Source: Pratylenchus scribneri
Lineage: Eukaryota; Nematoda; Chromadorea; Rhabditida; Pratylenchidae
Direction: 5' to 3'
Assembly (NCBI GenBank): GCA_030063045.1
Contig: JAQSEB010000084.1
Span: 248,001 to 312,000, forward strand
DNA length: 64,000 bases
The translations under genes were made by a program, and so were the position numbers. The notes beneath the pieces are model-generated. The model had not been told where the DNA came from. It was given only the letters and a program-made list of their open reading frames with translations, and did no database searches. The number at the start of each line of letters is the position of its first letter. The stretch's first letter is position 1. Shown piece by piece: positions 37,271 to 46,386 of the stretch.

Positions 37271-40200
37271 CTCCGGGGGACAAAAGGTGCCATCAGCAAC
37301 CGAAGAAGCAGCCGAAGAATGATTGGCGCGGAGCAATAGAAGATTGCAAACATTCCGAAAATTGTCGCCAACCAAATTATTAATTGTTTTGGGTCCAACA
37401 AATATTTCAACAAATTTTTAAAATCAAATCCTTTAAATTCATTTATCAAATTGATGGGGCCAACGGCCATTTTCCATTCACTTTCATCTTTCATTTCTGG
37501 AAATGCCAACGTTCCTTTCAACTTAAATTTAGTTGAAGTGCTTCCACAAAAAACTTCGCATTCTTCATCAACTTGTGCGGTGGAAAAATGGACGGAATGA
37601 ATTTTTCTTGTCCCTTTCGGGGAACAAGTGGTCAACAGTTTTGCTGACGGGCAAACAATATTTGCCAAAGATTTTCCGAAATCCGTTTCGCACATTATAT
37701 CCAATTGTGCGCCTTTTTCGCATTCGTAACATCCGGTTAAATTGGCATTGCTTATTTTGCATGTATTCATTTCCACTTCAGTTTTCAAATTCATTCCAGA
37801 AATTTTTAATTGCAAAATAATCGAAGTAAAGTCGGGGGATGCCATCACATTTCCATCCTCATTTTTAATTATCAATCCGTTGTGGTTGAAGGGCAAAACA
37901 TTGGCATCTTTGAAAATCTGCATTCCGGAGGAAACCTCCGGGCAAAGGCATTTTACTGTGCCATCCGCTGGATGGCAATTGCAGCTTTGGACATCAACTG
38001 TGCAATTTGAAAACTCCATTGCCTCCTTTTTACTTTTACATTTAAATTTTTTCAAATTGCTCTCCATTTCCTGGTCTAAAGTGGCTGTTCTTTTCCCATC
38101 GCTTATAAATGTGGTAGCCAGCAATGGGATATTTGGCACCGAAATTTCTTTTGCCGTTATTTCCAATTCTTTGAAAGTTTGTTTTTCTCCCGGTGCCAAA
38201 TCCATTACTTTTGTTCCATTTTGCTCACCATTTTTTATGATCGAAACATTTAATTTTAATGATCTTTCCCAAATTGTTGGACAATTGAAAATTTCCAAAA
38301 TATCTTTTTCAGCTGGGGTCATATAAATTCGATAAAATAAACAAGCGGGTGTGAAATAAAAACATCCCACTCCCCAACCGCCGGGTGTTTCCATGCATTG
38401 TGTGATTCCCGGATAATCATTACCAATTTTCAGTTCCTTAATTTTTTCATCCATTTTTAATTTTGAACATTTTTGATTTTTGCAACTGCCAGCATCATCA
38501 CAGCTTTTGGCAGATGTCACTTCAATATTTACCGTTCTTGAAAAGAATTTGAAATTTTTTGGGCAAATCAAATTCACTCTGGGCACATTCAATTGGATGC
38601 CTCCAGCAATTTTTCCTCTATTATCAGTCATCATTATTTGAATTTCTTGTTCTTCTGCCGTTAAGGCAATTTCCAAAACATGATCAAATAGGCAATTTCT
38701 TTCGCCATTCTTCTTTATTATGCAGTTTTCTTCATTTGCTGTCAATGTTGTGAGTCCGTTGGTGATTCCAAAGAGGAAAACAAATAGAATAATTGCAAAT
38801 ACCGCGTATTTGGTTCCCACTGGACTACAATTATTTGGGTTGAGTGGACTGATCCTTGAGGCCCAACTCTCCCTTTCTTCTTCAACAGGCACTTCTTCCA
38901 ATGGGAATTCATCAATCAAATTTTCATTTTCCGCATTTCTTCTTTTTCTTGTCAATTTTCTTATTGTTTTTGCTGTCCAAAGGACACAATTTATTTTTGC
39001 TCTCCCAATTATATTAAACAATTTCAAAATCCAAATTATAATTTTTCCAACAATATAGATTGTGTTCAATGCAAAATAAAACAGTATTCCAAATAAAAAC
39101 ATTGCAAATTCGGGGAAGCAATGGGGATTTTTCAAATAACTCCAGCAAATTCGGCATGCAATGATTTCACAAATGTCTCTTGCTTTGCATTTAATCCCCA
39201 TTTCTTTTATCATTTCACCTTCTTTGAAAAATTTTCCAATGGCTTCAAAGCCAGAAATGATTTTTTCTTGTGGCATTGTAATATTTTCAATTTTTTCTGG
39301 ATGGGCAATATAAATGCATTCGCCACTACAAACTTCAATTCCGCCCAATTTAATTTCAGATTTTAATTGGATTCCTTCATTAATGCATTCCAATTGGCAA
39401 GGACATTCCAATTTTTTCGTTTTAAAATCAAATACTTTTAATTTTGTCTTTCCCCATGCCTTGATCGGAATTCTCCCATCCGAAGTCAATAGGAAACTTA
39501 ATTCCTTTCTTGGGAAATAGCAAAATTTTGTGCCCTTTTCTGAGCATGTGTGTTCTGCGCAATATTTTGGCGATCCGGTTGACAAACCTTCGCCGATGCA
39601 CTCAAAGCCATCTTTATTCACATCTTCTATTTCCAAATTTATTTCCTTAATCAAAAATTTTTCTCCATCAAAAAGCTCGATTTGGTTGAATTCCTTCCAA
39701 TTGGCCACTTTATTGCATTCTTCTGTCGCCTCAAGCGAGCAATAATTTGGCTTTAAATTTCTCAAAATTTCCATCGTTTTTTCATTTTTCTTCGTGGAAT
39801 TTTTAATTGCTGGGCCATCAAAAAATGTGCATTGGTCGGTCCAATTTGGACATTCACATTTAGGCCCACAATACCCTTTTGCGGCAAATTCCTTTCTCAA
39901 ATGTGTCGAATTGCATTCAATTTTTGTCCAGCACAAACTTCCATCTTCTCTCTCATTTATTATTAACCCACTTGAAACACATTCATCCAAATGTCGAAAT
40001 TTTAAATTAATTTCATTTTTTGCACATGGGGAAGCACAAATTGGATTAAATAAAAAGAAAATAATCATCAATATCGCACTAGCAACAGCCAAAACAGTGC
40101 TCGATTTACTCTTTTTGGGGAAATTTTTCTTATATTTTTGCTTATTTTTGGGCCTTGGGTATTCATCGCCATCGGATAACCCACTTTCTTTTGAGAACAA

Positions 40201-43200
40201 TTCATTTTTCATTCGTAACATTCCCCATTTGGCCGAACCGGCCTCTTCTTCTACTTTTGCCAACTTATTTTCCAGTTTTTTAATTTCTTCAACCACATTC
40301 ATAAATTCTAATTTGACGGCTGTTAATTCTTTATTGTTATTTTCCAGTAATTGTTTTAAATTATTTATTTTTTCATCACTTTCTCCAACTTTTTTCACAC
40401 AAAATTCAATTTTTTCATTTGGAGTAAATTTTTTGCACTCTCTTTCAAAGTGTAATTCGCCACAGAATAAGCAATTTCTACGGGGGCGCTGTTTCCTTGA
40501 TGAATTTTGCCGTGGTCGGCTTATATCGAATACGCCCTCCTCCAAATATTCATCTGGTGGATTTTGACGTGGCCGGCTTCTTTCAAATACCAATGGGCAC
40601 ATTACCACTTCCTCCAAATTCTCACTTCCCAATTCCATTGGTTCTGGTTCCGGCTCATCATCGGAATCCTTTTTTATTTTCTCCAACCTTTCTTTACACT
40701 TTTTATTTTTCTTTTTGCCCTTATTGGGCTGGCATAAACACGGTTTGAGGGAAGATTTGCAAATGCATTCAATTGGGGTCGATCTGCCTCTTCCAATCGC
40801 ACATGGACAAGTGCACCAATACACACCTGAACCTGATTCGGCTTCGGATTCATAAAAAATTTCCTCTTCATCCTCAGTTAACGAATTTGATGAATTTGCA
40901 ACTTCTTCGCGCATTTGTGCGCAATATATGCATTCATGTATTTCAGAGTCATTCTCATTCTGTAATTCATCCTCATTTTCTTCATTTATTACCCACAATT
41001 CTTCCTCTGAATCACTCGGAGGATCTTCCAAAACAAATGCACCAAATTTCAAATCTTCATCATCAGAGTATTCTTTATAATTTTTAACATTTTTCCTTTC
41101 CCTTAATTTCATTGGATGCTTTGTATTTTGTTTATTTTCTTCAATTTCTTCTTCAGCATGTGCTCTCAATTCCAATGGGTATAAAAGGACAATTGCCCTT
41201 GTCAAAATTTTACCTTTGCATTTTACTTTAGCCGACCTTATTAATCCATCCTTGCTCTTAATTAATTCAACAATTTTTCCCAAATTCCATGAAAATTTTG
41301 GAGCATTTTCTTGGTGGACCAGCACAATTTCTCCAATTTGTGGCAAATAATTTTTCTTGGCAATTTTTTGACGGTGACGATCCGCCCTTTCCTTCAATTC
41401 ATTCAAATATTCCTTTTCCCATTTTTTACAAAAATAATTCAACATATCATTTGCGTTTTTCCAATTTTTAATCAATTCATCCCTTTGGGTTTCTTTTAGT
41501 TTAAATTCATCAATTTCCAAATTATCCAAATCAATAATTTTTTCATTCCTTTTTGGGAACATCAAATCAATTGGCCTCAAAATTTCCAGGCTTTCTTCAA
41601 CATTTTCATAGACATATGTTAATGGCCGGGTATTCATTACCAATTTAACTTCCGGCAAAATTGTCCGCAATTCTTCAAAAAATAAAAATTTTCGTCCAAC
41701 TGCTGCCTTCAAGGCTTTTTTCATAATTTTTACCATCGCTTCGTAAAATCCCCCGAACCAAGGGGACACTGATGGTATAAATGTCCACCTTATTTTTTCC
41801 AATTCAATTTTCTTTTCAATTTCATTTACTACTTTATATGTTAATCGATATTGTGTGCCGTTATCGCTAATTAAATATTTAGGCTTTCCATATTCGGCAA
41901 TGAATCTTCTCAATGCATTGATGCAGGATTTTGCCGTCAAATCCGGAATCAATTCCAAATGTGTGAATCTCGTTGCCATGCATGTAAAAATTTCGATCCA
42001 AATCTTCATTATTTCTCCTTTGAAATTTTTCACTTCAAAAGGACCGGCATAATCCATTCCGCAATTTGTGAAGGGAATCGAAATTTTTGCTCTTTCTTCG
42101 GGTAAATTTGGCATCTTTGGAAAGGCAATTGGCTCCAATTTTGCCTTCCGGCAATAAAAACATTTATTAATTGTCATTTTCATTTTCTTTCTTCCCATTG
42201 GAATCCAAAATGTTTTTCTCAATTCCGTCAAACTTTGCCGGAGACCACTGTGAAGCGTGCGCAAATGCGCTTCATTACAAATAATTTCAGCCAATGGCGA
42301 TTCATATGAAATAAAAATTTGTGCTTTTTGTCCAGAATTGCCCAATCGTCCAGGGCATGTCCAAATTCCATATTTTGATTTTTCCATAAATAAATTTTGC
42401 ATTTCTTTTTCACTTGGAGGATATTTATACTGATCCTGGCTTATGAGCAAAATTTCAGCCAATTTTCTTATTTCAATTGCATTTTTAGTATTTTGAAGAT
42501 CACTCATAAATTCCGTTTCAAATTTACTTTTTTGGCCAAAAATTTTAATTGCCTTGCACGTTGCAACCGAAATATTTACCAATTTTGGCCATTCATTTCT
42601 TATTTTTATGTCAATAATTTCATTAACCAACATATCCATATTTATTTCTTCCAATTTTTTATCCCATTCTTTTTCATTTTTAATCAATTCTGGTGCTTTT
42701 GGCCATTCCATTTCATCAAATTTTAGGAAGTTTGGCCCCTCCCACCAAATCGAATTGGCTTTTAATTCTGCACAACTGCAGCCACGGCTTGCCAAATCAG
42801 CCGGGTTCACATCTGTGGGCACATATTTCCATTTTATTTTCATATCCTTTCTCAATTCCAAAACTCTATTTTTCACAAATTTTGGCAATTTATCCACGTT
42901 GGAGATGAGTATCCAGCTCAAGACCACCTTTGAATCGGACCATATATAATAATTGCCAATTTTCAAATCAATTTCCTTCTTTATAAATTCAAGCATTTTG
43001 CAACCGGAAACAGCAGCCATCAATTCCAATCGTGGAATTGTCAATTTGGCTTTGATAGGGGCCAATTTGCCTTTGGCATATACTATTGATGAATTAGTCA
43101 TTTTATTCATTTTTTCAACAATATAGGCAACCGATGCATATGCTTTGGCCGATGCGTCCACAAAAATATGTAATTCCATTTCGGCATCTGAGTTTTTGAC

Positions 43201-46200
43201 CGCCCTTCTTCTAATTAAAAATTTTCCAGAATCACCAATTATATTTTTCCATTCTTCCAAATATGCTTCATCAATTTGATCATCCCAGCCATATTTATTT
43301 TCTTTCCATAGACTTTGAAAAAATATTTTTCTTGGCAAATTTGCGGGAATTGTTAATCCTGGCGGGTCAAAAGTTTTGGCTGTGCCCTTTGCCACTTTTC
43401 TTTTTGTCCATTTGATTTCATTCTTTATTTCTTTTATTTCAATAATTATGGCATCTTTTTCCACATCCCAACCAATTCCAAGAATTTTTATTGGATTTTT
43501 ACTTTCTTTATCGCCAAATTTTTCCATTACTAATTTATCATTACTAACAAATTCATGCAATTTCATTTTTGCATCTCCAAATATTTTTATAATTTCATGG
43601 CATTTTTCTATTGCTTCCATTGTGTTTGATGCACCGAATCCTGGATTGTCGGCATAAATTCCTTTTCTCAACTTTTCGGCAAATTCAGTGCCATAATTTG
43701 CTAAATGATAATCCGTCACTTCGCCAAGCAATGAAGGAGCAGCTATGATGCCGAAGGGCATGCATGTGAATCTCATTTCTTCAATATTATCCAAGGCAGG
43801 GGGCTTTTTTGGGTCTTTGAACCACAAAAATCGTGCCAAATTCCTTTGATTCTCTTTTACTTTTATTTGATGGAAGGCACTTTTTACATCGCAAAAAATG
43901 GCAATAGGAAAGTTTCGGAAACGGAGAATCATTCCACAAATATCCGCCAACATTACTCTGCCCCGTAATATAAAGTCATTTACACTTATCCCTTCAGGCG
44001 TTTTACAACTGAAGTCAAAAACTGGGCGAATTTTTCCTTTTTCCTCGTTTATTACGCAATGATGAGGGATATAAATAATAATTCCCGAATTGTCTTTGCA
44101 TTTTTCAATAATTCCTTTTTCCATTTGTTCGTCGAATGGGGCACAATATTTTTCCAAAAGCCCATTTTTATTTAATTTATTCCAAACACTTTGAAGCCTT
44201 TTTAGGCAAATCCAGAAGTTGTTTGATAATTGCGAGGGTTTTTCCCTTATTGGCCATTCAATCACATATCGGCCTTCTTTGTCCCTTTGGACTGTATTCA
44301 AAAAATGTTTGTGAGCAAAAATATCATTTTCATTTTTCTTAATTTCATTTATTCCACATTCTTCAATTTCCCAAAATTTTTCTTGTTCAATCATTTGGCA
44401 AATAATAGGTTCAGTTTCTGTTTTCCAAATGTGGCTTTTTCCAGTTAAAATTTTGCCAATTTTAGTTTCCAAAATTGAAAATCCAGATTTTGTTTTAGGC
44501 AGCCCAACAATTTCCGAATAAAAGTCCGACCCAATCAAAATTTCAGGCATAACCTCCAAAATATTTTCTTCATTGGTTATATCATCCTTCAAGAAATGTT
44601 TGAATGTTTTTGGGTCAGCCATTTTCAATCTTTCGACCATTTGCCTTTTTTCAACACCTCTTGCAACAATATTTATCGCCTCATTATTTTGGGACAAAAT
44701 TTGAAATATATAAATTGGAGAATTTATTATAATTGTTTTATTGAATAATCCGCTTCCACGGAATTGTTTTTCTCCAATTATATGCAAATCCAATTTTTTT
44801 GCAAGCACATTTAATATGAGGCTGATTTCACATCCGGAATCCAAAAAAATTGCCGCTTCCGATTTTTGGCCCATTGCATATGGATTGCGGACGGGGGCCA
44901 AGGCGACCTGCATTAATGTAATTTCTTTTTCTTTCTTCTTTTTTCCAATTAAATTATTCATTAGGACTTTATCCAGGCTTTTATTCTCATTTTCCTCATT
45001 AATTTCTGTGGCCATACACATTTTTTCATTCTTAATTTTATTGTATTCTTTATAGTTTTTCTTTTCATCAGCCGCTTTTTTGGCTTTTTGGCGGCAAAAA
45101 GCTGAATTATGGCCATCTTTTTTGCATGTAAAACATTTAACATTCTTTTTGCATTCTTTTGAAATGTGGCCTTTTCCCAAACATTTCAAACAAATTTTTA
45201 GTTCTTTTGCTTTGGCCAATCTTTCGTCATTTGTTTTAAATTTGGGGCATTTATCCTCCCAATGTTCGTCGCCACAAAATTTACAATTTCTTTTTTGCAT
45301 ATTTGCTATTGTTTTATTTTCATACTTATTTGGGCCTTTCCATTGACCCTTTTTGAATCCATTGTATTTGTCATATTTTTCATATTTGCCATATTTCTTT
45401 TCATATTTTTCATTTCCAAAATCAAATTCCCTGTGAATTCTGTAGATGTCTTCCTCTAGCTTTAGGTATTCATCCAAAAAATCCATCATGGCTTTAATTC
45501 CCAAATTTGGGGTACTTTTCTTCTTTTCGTATATTTTTCGTAATATGTTTTGGGGGTATTTTGATTCCACTTCGAAAATTAATTGGGCGTTTTCAATGTT
45601 TTCCCCCACGTTTTCTAATTGATTCAAAATTGCTCGCACTTCTCTGTGCGTTTTCTTTATTTCGGGCATAAAATTGTTTGCCTTTTTCAATTTTCTTAAA
45701 CCGCTGTGTAGGCTATTTTTTATGTTTTGAGTATCACCAAATTGTTTTTTCAAAATTTTCAAAACGGTTTTATAATTTTTTGCCTCTAGCGGATAGGTTT
45801 CTACAATTTCCAATGGCTCGCCCTTTAGGGCACTTTTCAGATACTGCATTTTCCGCTTGTCCGGGATATCCTGGTCATCCACGGCAGCAGTGAATTCCTC
45901 GAAAAACGAATTCCAATTTTTCAATTCACCCGAAAATTCTGGCAATTTAATTTCTGGCAGTTTTACATTAATATTTTCACGAATTGCCATTCGGCTAATG
46001 TCCAAAATTTCATTTGAGGCCGATGGCAACATATTATCGAAAAATCTTTTATTTTTCTCCAAAACATCGATTACGCCTCTGGCTTTATTCATAATTGTCA
46101 AAAATCCGGAAACCCCGGTTGCCAGTCCTTTATAAGTTGCCAATTCCCCTTCTTTTCTTTCCTGGTCTAACGTTTCCAAAAAATTTCCATAATTTCTGTT

Positions 46201-46386
46201 TTCCTCATCCAAATCCTTTATGGCATTTTTTAATTTTCCCATTTGTTCAATGCATTTTTCTTTTAATTTCTTTGCCCCATCAATATCGTCCTCACCGATT
46301 TTAAAGTCTATTTCGTTCGTTTCCATTACGATTGTATTGAGCCGGTCGCGCAGCAATTTGACGGTGATTTGCAGGACGTCCGCCAT
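37237..46386 (-). CDS. Gag-Pro-Pol-Env polyprotein of BEL/Pao element
   Basis: One uninterrupted frame of 3,049 residues encodes all retroelement functions: capsid and nucleocapsid, protease, reverse transcriptase, RNase H, integrase and a membrane glycoprotein. Domains in order: Gag 1-440, protease about 505-650, RT about 700-1000, RNase H about 1068-1200, integrase and DUF5641-like tail about 1365-1740, linker 1741-2095, Env 2096-3049. BEL/Pao Gag-Pol alone is usually about 1,700-2,000 residues; the excess is the linker and Env. The ATG at 46386 is chosen because the Gag helical region follows at once and no upstream in-frame Met is seen. It overlaps the leader ORF (46301-46840) by 86 bp in another frame. 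Maturation of Pol is expected by its own protease. How Env is made (splicing, or processing of the long chain) cannot be read from the sequence. Odd features: YADN at the RT active site, a second zinc-knuckle module before Env, and a C-terminus inside the LTR. Confidence 0.96.
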   Translation of the reverse strand: MADVLQITVKLLRDRLNTIVMETNEIDFKIGEDDIDGAKKLKEKCIEQMGKLKNAIKDLDEENRNYGNFLETLDQERKEGELATYKGLATGVSGFLTIMNKARGVIDVLEKNKRFFDNMLPSASNEILDISRMAIRENINVKLPEIKLPEFSGELKNWNSFFEEFTAAVDDQDIPDKRKMQYLKSALKGEPLEIVETYPLEAKNYKTVLKILKKQFGDTQNIKNSLHSGLRKLKKANNFMPEIKKTHREVRAILNQLENVGENIENAQLIFEVESKYPQNILRKIYEKKKSTPNLGIKAMMDFLDEYLKLEEDIYRIHREFDFGNEKYEKKYGKYEKYDKYNGFKKGQWKGPNKYENKTIANMQKRNCKFCGDEHWEDKCPKFKTNDERLAKAKELKICLKCLGKGHISKECKKNVKCFTCKKDGHNSAFCRQKAKKAADEKKNYKEYNKIKNEKMCMATEINEENENKSLDKVLMNNLIGKKKKEKEITLMQVALAPVRNPYAMGQKSEAAIFLDSGCEISLILNVLAKKLDLHIIGEKQFRGSGLFNKTIIINSPIYIFQILSQNNEAINIVARGVEKRQMVERLKMADPKTFKHFLKDDITNEENILEVMPEILIGSDFYSEIVGLPKTKSGFSILETKIGKILTGKSHIWKTETEPIICQMIEQEKFWEIEECGINEIKKNENDIFAHKHFLNTVQRDKEGRYVIEWPIREKPSQLSNNFWICLKRLQSVWNKLNKNGLLEKYCAPFDEQMEKGIIEKCKDNSGIIIYIPHHCVINEEKGKIRPVFDFSCKTPEGISVNDFILRGRVMLADICGMILRFRNFPIAIFCDVKSAFHQIKVKENQRNLARFLWFKDPKKPPALDNIEEMRFTCMPFGIIAAPSLLGEVTDYHLANYGTEFAEKLRKGIYADNPGFGASNTMEAIEKCHEIIKIFGDAKMKLHEFVSNDKLVMEKFGDKESKNPIKILGIGWDVEKDAIIIEIKEIKNEIKWTKRKVAKGTAKTFDPPGLTIPANLPRKIFFQSLWKENKYGWDDQIDEAYLEEWKNIIGDSGKFLIRRRAVKNSDAEMELHIFVDASAKAYASVAYIVEKMNKMTNSSIVYAKGKLAPIKAKLTIPRLELMAAVSGCKMLEFIKKEIDLKIGNYYIWSDSKVVLSWILISNVDKLPKFVKNRVLELRKDMKIKWKYVPTDVNPADLASRGCSCAELKANSIWWEGPNFLKFDEMEWPKAPELIKNEKEWDKKLEEINMDMLVNEIIDIKIRNEWPKLVNISVATCKAIKIFGQKSKFETEFMSDLQNTKNAIEIRKLAEILLISQDQYKYPPSEKEMQNLFMEKSKYGIWTCPGRLGNSGQKAQIFISYESPLAEIICNEAHLRTLHSGLRQSLTELRKTFWIPMGRKKMKMTINKCFYCRKAKLEPIAFPKMPNLPEERAKISIPFTNCGMDYAGPFEVKNFKGEIMKIWIEIFTCMATRFTHLELIPDLTAKSCINALRRFIAEYGKPKYLISDNGTQYRLTYKVVNEIEKKIELEKIRWTFIPSVSPWFGGFYEAMVKIMKKALKAAVGRKFLFFEELRTILPEVKLVMNTRPLTYVYENVEESLEILRPIDLMFPKRNEKIIDLDNLEIDEFKLKETQRDELIKNWKNANDMLNYFCKKWEKEYLNELKERADRHRQKIAKKNYLPQIGEIVLVHQENAPKFSWNLGKIVELIKSKDGLIRSAKVKCKGKILTRAIVLLYPLELRAHAEEEIEENKQNTKHPMKLRERKNVKNYKEYSDDEDLKFGAFVLEDPPSDSEEELWVINEENEDELQNENDSEIHECIYCAQMREEVANSSNSLTEDEEEIFYESEAESGSGVYWCTCPCAIGRGRSTPIECICKSSLKPCLCQPNKGKKKNKKCKERLEKIKKDSDDEPEPEPMELGSENLEEVVMCPLVFERSRPRQNPPDEYLEEGVFDISRPRQNSSRKQRPRRNCLFCGELHFERECKKFTPNEKIEFCVKKVGESDEKINNLKQLLENNNKELTAVKLEFMNVVEEIKKLENKLAKVEEEAGSAKWGMLRMKNELFSKESGLSDGDEYPRPKNKQKYKKNFPKKSKSSTVLAVASAILMIIFFLFNPICASPCAKNEINLKFRHLDECVSSGLIINEREDGSLCWTKIECNSTHLRKEFAAKGYCGPKCECPNWTDQCTFFDGPAIKNSTKKNEKTMEILRNLKPNYCSLEATEECNKVANWKEFNQIELFDGEKFLIKEINLEIEDVNKDGFECIGEGLSTGSPKYCAEHTCSEKGTKFCYFPRKELSFLLTSDGRIPIKAWGKTKLKVFDFKTKKLECPCQLECINEGIQLKSEIKLGGIEVCSGECIYIAHPEKIENITMPQEKIISGFEAIGKFFKEGEMIKEMGIKCKARDICEIIACRICWSYLKNPHCFPEFAMFLFGILFYFALNTIYIVGKIIIWILKLFNIIGRAKINCVLWTAKTIRKLTRKRRNAENENLIDEFPLEEVPVEEERESWASRISPLNPNNCSPVGTKYAVFAIILFVFLFGITNGLTTLTANEENCIIKKNGERNCLFDHVLEIALTAEEQEIQIMMTDNRGKIAGGIQLNVPRVNLICPKNFKFFSRTVNIEVTSAKSCDDAGSCKNQKCSKLKMDEKIKELKIGNDYPGITQCMETPGGWGVGCFYFTPACLFYRIYMTPAEKDILEIFNCPTIWERSLKLNVSIIKNGEQNGTKVMDLAPGEKQTFKELEITAKEISVPNIPLLATTFISDGKRTATLDQEMESNLKKFKCKSKKEAMEFSNCTVDVQSCNCHPADGTVKCLCPEVSSGMQIFKDANVLPFNHNGLIIKNEDGNVMASPDFTSIILQLKISGMNLKTEVEMNTCKISNANLTGCYECEKGAQLDIMCETDFGKSLANIVCPSAKLLTTCSPKGTRKIHSVHFSTAQVDEECEVFCGSTSTKFKLKGTLAFPEMKDESEWKMAVGPINLINEFKGFDFKNLLKYLLDPKQLIIWLATIFGMFAIFYCSAPIILRLLLRLLMAPFVPRSVVADVHSKIV
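37240..40101 (-). other. Env: two-subunit phlebovirus-type glycoprotein region
   Basis: Residues 2096-3049 form a membrane glycoprotein precursor. A hydrophobic segment (2097-2117) ending NPICAS looks like a signal peptide. A Cys-rich ectodomain (2119-2425) has sequons at Asn2159, 2181, 2196 and 2368. A long membrane region (2427-2460) and basic tail with RKRR (2480-2483) follow. A second hydrophobic segment (2527-2548) would act as internal signal for a second Cys-rich ectodomain (about 2550-2995; sequons at Asn2713, 2723, 2794, 2882). A C-terminal membrane anchor (2999-3031) ends it. The PGGWGVGCF stretch (2668-2676) with Cys2664, Cys2675 and Cys2682 has the Gly/aromatic/Cys pattern of the class II fusion loop region. 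Layout matches the Gn-Gc order of phleboviruses, from which env of nematode BEL elements was reported to derive. Assignment is by pattern, not alignment. Confidence 0.8.
40102..41166 (-). other. Pol-Env linker with Cys cluster, zinc knuckle and coiled coil
   Basis: Residues 1741-2095 belong to no domain I recognise. In order they show an acidic, Ser-rich stretch (1773-1852), a Cys cluster (CTCPC at 1858-1862, CIC at 1874-1876, CLC at 1883-1885), a Lys-rich run (1889-1906), two SRPRQN words (1937-1942 and 1956-1961), a zinc knuckle at Cys1972/1975-His1979-Cys1984, a helical heptad-like region (2003-2050) and a basic segment (2080-2096). The knuckle has the same unusual C-X2-C-X3-H-X4-C spacing as the first Gag knuckle (368-380), and both are followed by KF and a Thr/Asn/Glu-rich stretch. 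It may be a duplicated nucleocapsid piece; function unknown. Confidence 0.75.
41167..42294 (-). other. Integrase and DUF5641-like tail (residues ~1365-1740)
   Basis: The HHCC zinc site is His1373, His1379, Cys1409 and Cys1412. The catalytic core has Asp1445 (CGMDYAGPF), Asp1508 (LISDNGTQ) and Glu1549 (GGFYEAMVK), with 40 residues between the last two, longer than the 35 of many retroviruses. Residues about 1640-1740 resemble the DUF5641 C-terminal domain of BEL/Pao integrases (ADRHRQK, then LPQIGEIVLV and NLGKIVELI). The perfect 5-bp target duplication shows that this enzyme, or one like it, worked here recently. Confidence 0.9.
42787..43185 (-). other. RNase H domain (residues ~1068-1200)
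   Basis: The four acidic residues expected for retroelement RNase H are visible in order: Asp1077 (HIFVDASAKA), Glu1121 (IPRLELMAA), Asp1151 (IWSDSKVVLSW) and Asp1197 (NPADLASRG). It follows the RT domain and a Pao-type connection region. Predicted role is removal of template RNA during reverse transcription. Confidence 0.88.
43387..44289 (-). other. Reverse transcriptase domain (residues ~700-1000)
   Basis: The fingers segment PHHCVINEEKGKIRPVFDFS is at 774-793. Motif A is AIFCDVKSAFHQI with catalytic Asp833. The RFTCMPFGI segment is at 872-880. Motif C reads YADN at 911-914, so Asp913 is kept, but the usual second Asp is Asn914 and the usual Val or Met before the first Asp is Ala912. The frame is otherwise intact. 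Confidence 0.9.
44437..44874 (-). other. Aspartic protease domain (residues ~505-650)
   Basis: The active-site motif is IFLDSGCEISL with Asp516-Ser517-Gly518, the DSG form of retropepsin-like BEL/Pao proteases (DUF1758 type). A later EILIGSDFY segment (615-623) fits the conserved second half of this fold. It would act as a dimer to process the polyprotein. It lies directly after the Gag knuckles and before RT, as in other BEL elements. Confidence 0.85.
45067..46386 (-). other. Gag region of polyprotein (residues 1-440)
   Basis: Residues 1-120 are charged and look helical or coiled-coil. Residues about 140-320 match the DUF1759-type Gag of BEL/Pao: a LPEIKLPEFSGELKNW segment (143-158) is followed by a helical capsid-like region. 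A Lys/Tyr-rich stretch (322-358) precedes three zinc knuckles: Cys368/371-His375-Cys380 with C-X2-C-X3-H-X4-C spacing, then Cys399-412 and Cys418-431 with normal C-X2-C-X4-H-X4-C spacing. Expected roles are particle assembly and RNA binding. Confidence 0.9.

Noticed and set aside
37533..46304. Many plus-strand open frames opposite the polyprotein
   Set aside because: They are antisense shadows of an AT-rich, codon-biased gene. Their Phe/Ile/Ser-rich products mirror Lys/Glu-rich sense codons.
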